10,514 nucleotides of DNA from Flavobacteriaceae bacterium (lineage in GTDB: Bacteria; Bacteroidota; Bacteroidia; Flavobacteriales; Flavobacteriaceae). Below the pieces are notes generated by a model that did no database searches, was not told where the DNA came from, and saw only the letters and a list, made by a program, of their open reading frames with translations. Position 1 is the first letter of the stretch; each line of letters begins with the position of its first letter. Shown one piece after another: positions 5,475-10,514 of the stretch. Made by a program: the position numbers and the translations under genes. The stretch covers positions 1 through 10,514 of the forward strand of contig JAURDG010000032.1 of assembly GCA_030828025.1 (NCBI GenBank), in the 5' to 3' direction.

Positions 5475-8126
5475 CTATTTTAATTTTTTCTTGATGGCAA
5501 TTTCTTGATATCCTTCTACGATATCACCCTCTTTAATGTCGTTGTAATCTTTGATTTGAAGTCCACAATCGTAGCCTTTAGTCACTTCTTTTACATCGTC
5601 TTTAAAACGCTTAAGCGATAGCAAAGAACCTGTATAAATAACAACGCCTTCTCGAATGATACGAACCCCCGAGTTGCGCACGATTTTCCCGTCAGTTACC
5701 ATACATCCGGCAATCGTCCCGACTTTGGATATTTTAAAGGTTTCCCGAATCTCAGCGTTGCCCGTAATCTCCTCTTTAAAGTCGGGAGACAACATACCTT
5801 CCATAGCGTCTTTAAGATCGTTTATGGCGTCGTAAATGATCGAGTAGTTGCGGATATCGATTTCTTCTTTTTCTGCCAACTGACGTGCAGTACCCATTGG
5901 TCGAACATTAAACCCTATAACAATGGCATCAGACGCAGAAGCTAATAAAACATCAGATTCGGTAATGGCACCGACCCCTTTGTGGATGATGTTGACTTGA
6001 ATTTCTTCGGTTGATAGTTTTTGGAAGGAATCCGTTAGGGCTTCAACAGAACCATCCACATCTCCTTTAAGAATGATATTGAGTTCCTTGAAATCTCCAA
6101 GTGCAATACGTCGGCCTATTTCATCAAGTGTGATATGGCGTTGTGTACGTACCGATTGTTCACGAACCAATTGCGTACGCTTGGCGGCAATTTGCTTCGC
6201 TTCACGCTCATCTTCATATACATTAAAGCGATCTCCTGCCTGTGGTGCGCCGTCAAGACCTAAAACAGAGACTGGGCTTGATGGACCTGCTTCTGTAACT
6301 TCCTGACCCTTTTCATCTTGCATTGCACGCACTTTTCCGCTGTGTTGTCCTGCCAATAAATAATCCCCTACACGCAACGTACCCGCTTGTACCAAAACAG
6401 TAGAAACATAGCCTCGTCCCTTGTCCAAAAATGCCTCGACAACAGTTCCTTGTGCTGCTCTATTTGGGTTTGCTTTAAGCTCCAAAAGCTCTGCTTCGAG
6501 CAATACTTTTTCGAGCAAATCTTCTACGCCCTGACCCGTTTTGGCAGAAATATCATGGGATTGAATTTTTCCACCCCAATCTTCTACCAATAAATTCATA
6601 CCCGCTAAAGCTTCTTTAATCTTGTCTGGGTTTGCTGTGGGCAAATCAACTTTGTTGATGGCAAAAACAATGGGCACCGAAGCTGCTTGAGCATGGCTAA
6701 TGGCTTCTTTTGTTTGTGGTTTAATATCGTCGTCGGCAGCAATCACGATGATGACCAAATCGGTCACTTGAGTTCCGCGGGCACGCATGGCCGTAAATGC
6801 CTCGTGACCTGGTGTATCCAAAAACGAAATTTTTTGTCCGTTTTTGAGTGACACACTATAAGCACCTATGTGCTGGGTGATTCCTCCAGATTCGCCTGCG
6901 ATAACATTGGCGTTTCGGATATAATCCAACAGCGACGTTTTACCATGGTCCACGTGACCCATAACAGTAACTATGGGCGCACGAGGTTTTAAATCTTCTG
7001 GTTTATCGACCACTTGCTCGATAGCCTCTTCAATATCTGCGGTAACAAACTCAACATCAAAGCCAAACTCTTCGGCAACAACGGAAAGGGTTTCGGCATC
7101 AAGCCGCTGATTCATCGTCACCATAATACCCAAAGACATACAAGCAGAAATAATTTGCGTAGAACTGACATCCATCATGGTTGCGACCTCGCCTACAGTA
7201 ACAAACTCGGTTACCTTCAGGACTTTGCTTTCTGCTTCTTGTAGTGCTTCTTCTTCCTCCGATTTTTGTCTGTGCGAATCTCTTTTTTCGCGACGGTATT
7301 TTGCTCCTTTAGACTTCGTTGTTTTCCCTTGAAGTTTTTCTAGGGTTTCACGAATTTGCTTTTGAATTTCTTCTTCTGACGGTTCTTCTTTGGCTAAGGA
7401 TGGGCGCTGAGGTTTTTGTCCTCCTTTGTTTTGAGCAGGCTTTCGGTTTCCAGCAGCAGTGTCTTTGGTAATTCTTTTTCTTCTGCGTTTATTGGCTTCG
7501 CCATCGGCAGAGCTTTTGGATTCTGGCTTTTTAAACTGCTGTAGATCAATTTTTTCACCCGTTGCCTTTAATCCACTTAGCTTTTGATACTTGGTAACAA
7601 TTTTGTCATCCGGTTTTTCGGCAGCTGTTGCTGCCGCTTGCGCTGGTTCTTCAACCTTTTTGGTGACCGGTTCAGGGCTTGGTTTAACTGCTGCTGTTTC
7701 CTCGTCTTTTGCTGGCTGTTCAATTTCCGTTGTTTCTGGCGCAGCTGGAGCTTTAGGTGTTTCTTTCTTGGGTTTTGTGGGGTTTAAGTCAATTTTACCG
7801 ACCGTTTTCAACCCAGACAGATTGGCTTGCGCCCGAACGACTGGTTCGGTTTTTGCGGGTTCGGAGGGTATTTCTTTTTGAGTTTGCTCACGAATCGCTT
7901 CTTTTTCTTTTCGCTTTTCTTCAAACACCTCGTGCGAGGCTTCTTTTTTAGAACGATCCGTCTGAAAGGTATCCAACAGATGGGTGTATTCCTCTTGCGA
8001 GATTTTAGCTGTTGGACGTGCCTCCACCTGAAATCCTTTTTCAGATAGGTATTCTACAGCACGATCCAACGAGATGTTCAGCTCGCGGAGTACCTTGTTA
8101 ATTCGTATCGTTTTTAAATCAGCCAT
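5475..8126 (-). CDS. infB: Translation initiation factor IF-2
   Basis: 883 residues. IF-2 is a GTPase that places initiator tRNA on the 30S subunit and promotes subunit joining. An IF2_N-type domain lies at about 1-55, then a long charged, Pro/Ala-rich linker (60-300). A second IF2_N-like domain (303-360) follows. The G domain shows G1 GHVDHGKT (390-397), G2 region GGITQHIG (414-421), G3 DTPGH (437-441), G4 NKVD (491-494) and G5 SAKTG (527-531). The remainder is long enough for the usual beta-barrel, linker and fMet-tRNA-binding C-terminal domains and runs to KKKLK. The linker holds two copies of a short motif, LSGLKTVG-KIDL (103-114) and LSGLKATGEKIDL (183-195). It is the last gene of rimP-nusA-infB, starting 39 nt after the nusA stop. 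Identity is certain. Confidence 0.99.
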   Translation of the reverse strand: MADLKTIRINKVLRELNISLDRAVEYLSEKGFQVEARPTAKISQEEYTHLLDTFQTDRSKKEASHEVFEEKRKEKEAIREQTQKEIPSEPAKTEPVVRAQANLSGLKTVGKIDLNPTKPKKETPKAPAAPETTEIEQPAKDEETAAVKPSPEPVTKKVEEPAQAAATAAEKPDDKIVTKYQKLSGLKATGEKIDLQQFKKPESKSSADGEANKRRRKRITKDTAAGNRKPAQNKGGQKPQRPSLAKEEPSEEEIQKQIRETLEKLQGKTTKSKGAKYRREKRDSHRQKSEEEEALQEAESKVLKVTEFVTVGEVATMMDVSSTQIISACMSLGIMVTMNQRLDAETLSVVAEEFGFDVEFVTADIEEAIEQVVDKPEDLKPRAPIVTVMGHVDHGKTSLLDYIRNANVIAGESGGITQHIGAYSVSLKNGQKISFLDTPGHEAFTAMRARGTQVTDLVIIVIAADDDIKPQTKEAISHAQAASVPIVFAINKVDLPTANPDKIKEALAGMNLLVEDWGGKIQSHDISAKTGQGVEDLLEKVLLEAELLELKANPNRAAQGTVVEAFLDKGRGYVSTVLVQAGTLRVGDYLLAGQHSGKVRAMQDEKGQEVTEAGPSSPVSVLGLDGAPQAGDRFNVYEDEREAKQIAAKRTQLVREQSVRTQRHITLDEIGRRIALGDFKELNIILKGDVDGSVEALTDSFQKLSTEEIQVNIIHKGVGAITESDVLLASASDAIVIGFNVRPMGTARQLAEKEEIDIRNYSIIYDAINDLKDAMEGMLSPDFKEEITGNAEIRETFKISKVGTIAGCMVTDGKIVRNSGVRIIREGVVIYTGSLLSLKRFKDDVKEVTKGYDCGLQIKDYNDIKEGDIVEGYQEIAIKKKLK

Positions 8127-8165
8127 AAATATTTGTGCGCACTAAATTATAAAAATTGCTCGGGT

Positions 8166-9401
8166 TTATTCGTTTGTAAATTCGGCACTTAGTACTTTAC
8201 GCACATCCAGGATGGTTTCTTCCTCCAAGTCTGTTCGTTTTACTAAATCCGCTACATCTTGCTCCAAGATGCTTTTTGCCGTGTCTAAGCCTGCCTTTTT
8301 AAACTCCTCAATAATCCAAGAATCAATCTCGTCTGAGAACTCGGTCAACTCAACATCTTCTTCCATACCTTCACGATAAACATCGATTTCGTATCCCGTA
8401 AGCTGCCCAGCAAGGCGAATGTTAAATCCTCCTCGACCAATAGCCTTAGACACTTCACTTGGATCCATCATGACCTCAACACGTTTTGTCTCCTCATCAA
8501 TTTTTACTGACGTTACTTTAGCTGGACTCAACGCACGTGTAATCATCAATTGGGTGTTGTTTGTAAAATTGATGACATCAATGTTTTCATTCCCAAGCTC
8601 ACGCACAATGCCGTGAATACGCGAACCCTTCATACCAACGCATGCGCCCACAGGGTCAATACGATCGTCATAGGAATCAACGGCAACTTTTGCCTTTTCG
8701 CCTGGCACGCGCACCGCTTTTTTAATCGTAATTAATCCATCAAACACTTCTGGTATTTCTTGCTCAAAAAGCTTTTCCAAAAATTTTGGTGACGTGCGCG
8801 ACATAATGATGCTTGGCTTAGCGCCTTTAAGCTCTACACTTTCAATGATGCCACGAACATTATCTCCTTTGCGGTAAAAGTCGGACGGAATTTGTTTTTC
8901 TTTAGGTAAAATAATTTCGTTTCCTTCATCGTCAAGCAAAATAACCACACGATTGCGGATGTGATGAACCTCAGCGGTATATATTTCGCCCACCAAGTCG
9001 ATAAATTGCTTGTAAATAATCGTATTGTCGTGCTCGTGGATACGCGCCACTAGGTTTTGGCGTAATGCCAATACGGAGCGACGACCCAAATCGGCTAATT
9101 TAACTTCTTCCGAAACGTCTTCACCAACCTCAAAATCAGGCTCAATTTTTCGCGCTTCACTCAGCTCAATTTCTTCGTTGGGGTCTTCTACTTGACCGTC
9201 TTCCACCACCACACGATTGCGCCAAATTTCCAAATCTCCCTTGTCGGGGTTGATGATGATATCAAAATTATCGTCGGTGCCAAATTTTTTCTTGAGTGTA
9301 CTTCTGAATACCTCTTCCAAAATGGACATGAGCGTTACACGGTCGATGAATTTTTCATCTTTAAACTCAGAGAAGGACTCTATAAGGGCCAGATTTTCCA
9401 T
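8166..9401 (-). CDS. nusA: Transcription termination/antitermination factor NusA
   Basis: 411 residues, the short form with no added acidic-repeat tail of the E. coli kind. NusA binds RNA polymerase and the nascent RNA and modulates pausing, intrinsic termination and antitermination. The N-terminal polymerase-binding domain covers about 1-125, an S1 domain about 133-200, KH1 about 205-280 with its GxxG-type loop VGMKGSRI (255-262), and KH2 about 300-345 with AIGRGGFN (320-327). A C-terminal acidic, helical region (345-411) contains a helix-hairpin-helix-like stretch. It starts 2 nt after the rimP stop, indicating strong translational coupling, and is followed by infB. The rimP-nusA-infB order is widely conserved in bacteria. 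The rimP leader holds a terminator-like hairpin that NusA could act on. Confidence 0.99.
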   Translation of the reverse strand: MENLALIESFSEFKDEKFIDRVTLMSILEEVFRSTLKKKFGTDDNFDIIINPDKGDLEIWRNRVVVEDGQVEDPNEEIELSEARKIEPDFEVGEDVSEEVKLADLGRRSVLALRQNLVARIHEHDNTIIYKQFIDLVGEIYTAEVHHIRNRVVILLDDEGNEIILPKEKQIPSDFYRKGDNVRGIIESVELKGAKPSIIMSRTSPKFLEKLFEQEIPEVFDGLITIKKAVRVPGEKAKVAVDSYDDRIDPVGACVGMKGSRIHGIVRELGNENIDVINFTNNTQLMITRALSPAKVTSVKIDEETKRVEVMMDPSEVSKAIGRGGFNIRLAGQLTGYEIDVYREGMEEDVELTEFSDEIDSWIIEEFKKAGLDTAKSILEQDVADLVKRTDLEEETILDVRKVLSAEFTNE

Positions 9402-9403
9402 GT

Positions 9404-9877
9404 TTATTTATTGAATTGAATATGAACTGTTGCTTTTTTAATTTGTGTAAACGGTAGCTGCGCTTCCTTGGTTACCGTATGTTTTCCTTTGCCAACGGGT
9501 TTGGGTTCGCGGGCGTTCCATTGAAGGTTGATGCGCTCCTCGCTGGTGGCAACAAGCGTACCTTTAAGTTTTTTATCGTCTTGGGTAATGATGTTTAATA
9601 TGCGCCCCACGTGCTTTTTGTATTGACGTGGCTGCGTGAGCGGCGAAGCGGCTCCGGCAGAACCCACTTCTAGCGAGAAGTCGTGCTCCTCACGGTCTAA
9701 GTTATGCTCTATATGTCGGCTGACACGCATACACTGCTCGAGCGTAACGCCCGAATCGCCATCGATGACCACCCGAATGTGCGAAGCATTGTCAATGTGC
9801 ATATCCACCAAAAACAGCTCGGGCTGTTCGACGAGTGCCTCATTTAGCAATTTGTGTACATGTTGATTAAACTCCAT
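9404..9877 (-). CDS. rimP: Ribosome maturation factor RimP
   Basis: 157 residues, normal for the family. RimP assists maturation of the 30S ribosomal subunit. The N-terminal alpha/beta domain (about 1-85) contains FLVDMHIDN (22-30), the segment IRVVIDGDSGVTLEQCMRVS (34-53) and the family landmark LEVGSAGAASPL (69-80), the local form of the usual V-S-S-P/A-G-x-x-x-P-L. The next residues, RQYKKHVGRIL, lead into the C-terminal barrel-like domain (about 90-157). It is the first gene of the operon, with a candidate promoter 50-58 nt upstream. There is no Shine-Dalgarno sequence: the bases before the ATG are a T-rich tract (TTTTTTATTTT) that follows a hairpin. That arrangement is unusual, since A-rich leaders are expected in this phylum. 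Confidence 0.97.
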   Translation of the reverse strand: MEFNQHVHKLLNEALVEQPELFLVDMHIDNASHIRVVIDGDSGVTLEQCMRVSRHIEHNLDREEHDFSLEVGSAGAASPLTQPRQYKKHVGRILNIITQDDKKLKGTLVATSEERINLQWNAREPKPVGKGKHTVTKEAQLPFTQIKKATVHIQFNK

Positions 9878-9882
9878 AAAAT

Positions 9883-9904
9883 AAAAAAGAGGACGTTGTC
9901 CCCT
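9883..9904 (-). terminator. Terminator-like hairpin with U tract in the rimP leader (possible attenuator)
   Basis: The minus-strand transcript reads AGGGGAC-AAC-GUCCUCU, a 7-bp stem with one G-U pair and a 3-nt loop, followed at once by six U (the last stem base included), an A and four more U up to the rimP AUG. This is the layout of an intrinsic terminator, placed between the candidate promoter (9928-9935) and the rimP start. The neighbouring gene upstream is on the other strand, so it does not end a minus-strand gene in view; a leader attenuator or a guard against read-through are the natural readings. An upstream GAGG (9906-9909) could pair instead with the CCUC arm, but only over 4 bp. 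Confidence 0.5.
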
Positions 9905-9927
9905 ACCTCATTCCCGTTAAACGTGTG

Positions 9928-9935
9928 CAAATATA
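9928..9935 (-). promoter_or_regulatory. Candidate -7 box of the rimP-nusA-infB promoter
   Basis: Minus strand TATATTTG matches the Bacteroidota TAnnTTTG consensus exactly. Transcription would begin near 9921, giving a leader of about 44 nt that includes the terminator-like hairpin. No good TTG -33 element is visible; the expected place overlaps the -7-like box of the divergent toxin-antitoxin promoter. Confidence 0.55.
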
Positions 9936-9955
9936 TAAATAATATTCTGATTTTG

Positions 9956-9963
9956 TATATTTA
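9956..9963 (+). promoter_or_regulatory. Candidate -7 box for the toxin-antitoxin module
   Basis: TATATTTA differs from TAnnTTTG only in the last base and lies 17 bp before the first gene's ATG. The surrounding sequence from 9951 (TTTTGTATATTTACCT, then an AATCGC stretch to 9975) recurs at 10487-10510 near the right edge, which supports a promoter role. A -33 element is not evident. Confidence 0.4.
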
Positions 9964-9980
9964 CCTCTAAATCGCACAAA

Positions 9981-10190
9981 ATGACCACAATTACCATAAA
10001 CGATGACTCGTTAAAAGATAACTTACGGCAAAAACCGTATGATAATTACAAGGATTTAATGGAAGACCTTGCCGAGTTACACGGGTATGTTATTCTTTGG
10101 GAAGCAGCTGAAAAAGAATTGCCTGATACTGTTTTGGAATCTTTAGAAGCATATGAAAACGATTCAAACCCCAAGCTGCATAACCTGTGA
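9981..10190 (+). CDS. Small protein, probable antitoxin of a type II toxin-antitoxin pair
   Basis: 69 residues; I do not recognise its family. The N-terminus MTTITIND is a short beta-strand-like stretch, reminiscent of ribbon-helix-helix antitoxins but too short a match to rely on. The rest is acidic and looks helical (about 22-57), with a disordered-looking tail rich in Asn/Asp/Pro. No membrane segment or signal peptide is seen. The antitoxin role is inferred from its size, acidic character, position first in the pair and a 3-nt gap to the toxin-like gene. If it is an antitoxin it should bind the toxin and perhaps repress the promoter at 9956-9963. It could instead be an unrelated small regulator. 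Confidence 0.65.
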   Translation: MTTITINDDSLKDNLRQKPYDNYKDLMEDLAELHGYVILWEAAEKELPDTVLESLEAYENDSNPKLHNL

Positions 10191-10193
10191 TGA

Positions 10194-10430
10194 ATGGAAG
10201 TTTTTGAAACCGATAAGGCGGTAGCTTATTTGAAAAGCCGTAACCTTATAAAAGAATACAAAAAAGCCAAAAGCTACATTCTAGGTGGGCATTTCCAGCA
10301 AGTACAATTAAAAAAAAGACATCCTTATTCCCGAGGTATTTGGTATTTTAGAATTACACGTAAATATCGCGCCTACGCCAAAAAAGAACAAAACAGACTT
10401 GTGGTATTTGAAATTTCCGACCACCAATAA
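10194..10430 (+). CDS. RelE/ParE-superfamily toxin
   Basis: 78 residues. The ATG at 10194 is the only possible start, because an in-frame TGA lies directly before it. Two basic helices rich in Lys (7-30) are followed by strands: VQLKKRHP (37-44), the core GIWYFRITRKYRAYA (48-62) and the final LVVFEISDHQ (69-78). The FRI-x-x-KYRA and VFEI-x-DHQ blocks are characteristic of RelE/ParE-like toxins. Members of this superfamily either cleave mRNA on the ribosome or inhibit gyrase; which of these applies cannot be told from the sequence. Gene order is antitoxin first, as in relBE, unlike the reversed order of higBA. A candidate terminator follows at 10456-10490. Confidence 0.85.
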   Translation: MEVFETDKAVAYLKSRNLIKEYKKAKSYILGGHFQQVQLKKRHPYSRGIWYFRITRKYRAYAKKEQNRLVVFEISDHQ

Positions 10431-10455
10431 AAGAACCTGTTTTAGCTATCCCCGA

Positions 10456-10490
10456 ACGCTCTAAGACCAAAACCGAAAAAGCGTTTTTTG
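10456..10490 (+). terminator. Possible weak terminator after the toxin gene
   Basis: AACGCT (10456-10461) and AGCGTT (10481-10486) form a perfect 6-bp stem around a 19-nt A-rich loop, followed by four more T. It lies 25 nt after the toxin stop codon. The long loop makes it weak, and its T tract overlaps the promoter-like repeat that starts at 10487. Confidence 0.35.
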
Positions 10491-10491
10491 T

Positions 10492-10499
10492 ATATTTAC
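10492..10499 (+). promoter_or_regulatory. Candidate -7 box for a gene beyond the right edge
   Basis: TATATTTA sits inside a 16-bp segment (10487-10502) identical to 9951-9966 in front of the toxin-antitoxin pair, and both copies are followed by an AATCGC stretch. By analogy a plus-strand gene would start shortly after the window ends; it cannot be seen here. Confidence 0.35.
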
Positions 10500-10514
10500 C
10501 TACAATCGCTCCAC

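Noticed and set aside
5448..5501. Possible bidirectional terminator between the SPOR gene and infB
   Set aside because: The pairings found (GGCT/AGCC on the plus strand and ATTGC/GCAAT with a 21-nt loop) are short or interrupted and no U tract is placed correctly after them.
8135..8142. GTGCGCAC palindrome between nusA and infB
   Set aside because: An 8-bp palindrome with no loop and imperfect flanks, in a 39-nt spacer inside an operon; no -7 box of good quality accompanies it, so chance is likely.
558..9866. Many plus-strand open frames of 60-127 codons opposite actB, actA, infB, nusA and rimP
   Set aside because: All run antisense to well-identified genes and show compositions expected of complementary-strand shadows, with no domains or start signals. 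The SPOR gene at 5088-5471 is the one real plus-strand gene in this span.
1..10514. Search for CRISPR arrays, insertion sequences, tRNA/rRNA genes or a new multi-gene defence system
   Set aside because: No regularly spaced repeats, transposase-like protein, terminal inverted repeats or RNA gene signatures were seen. Coding space is filled by act, SPOR, rimP-nusA-infB and one small toxin-antitoxin pair.

Overview
The window comes from a member of the Bacteroidota, most probably the class Flavobacteriia. The evidence is a fused hydrogenase-like/ferredoxin ActB, an ActA carrying an extra N-terminal cytochrome c domain, the protein sequences of IF-2, NusA and RimP, TAnnTTTG-type -7 promoter boxes, and start codons without Shine-Dalgarno sequences. 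This placement is inferred from the proteins alone; no rRNA or other taxonomic marker is present.

Layout. From the left edge to about 4.88 kb, all on the minus strand, lies the start of an alternative complex III operon, transcribed actA-actB-actC and cut off inside actC. These genes encode a membrane complex that oxidises quinol and passes electrons through hemes and iron-sulfur clusters towards a terminal oxidase. A 209-bp AT-rich divergent region (4879-5087) separates actA from a small plus-strand gene for an exported SPOR-domain protein. That gene ends 3 bp from the end of infB, which is the last gene of a tight minus-strand operon rimP-nusA-infB (ribosome maturation, transcription elongation/termination, translation initiation). 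Right of rimP, on the plus strand, is a two-gene module that looks like a type II toxin-antitoxin pair: an unrecognised 69-residue protein followed by a RelE/ParE-like toxin.

How the genes relate. The left half is respiratory and the centre is core gene expression. The toxin-antitoxin pair is accessory and shares a short divergent promoter region with rimP. The most interesting non-coding signal is a terminator-like hairpin followed by a U tract in the short rimP leader. It suggests attenuation of an operon that itself encodes NusA, a termination factor. Other signals are three inverted repeats in the actA/SPOR divergent region and a 16-bp promoter-like segment found both in front of the toxin-antitoxin pair and again at the right edge of the window.

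I found no tRNA, rRNA, insertion sequence, CRISPR array or obviously novel multi-gene system. Apart from the candidate signals above, the window is mostly conserved housekeeping and respiratory genes.
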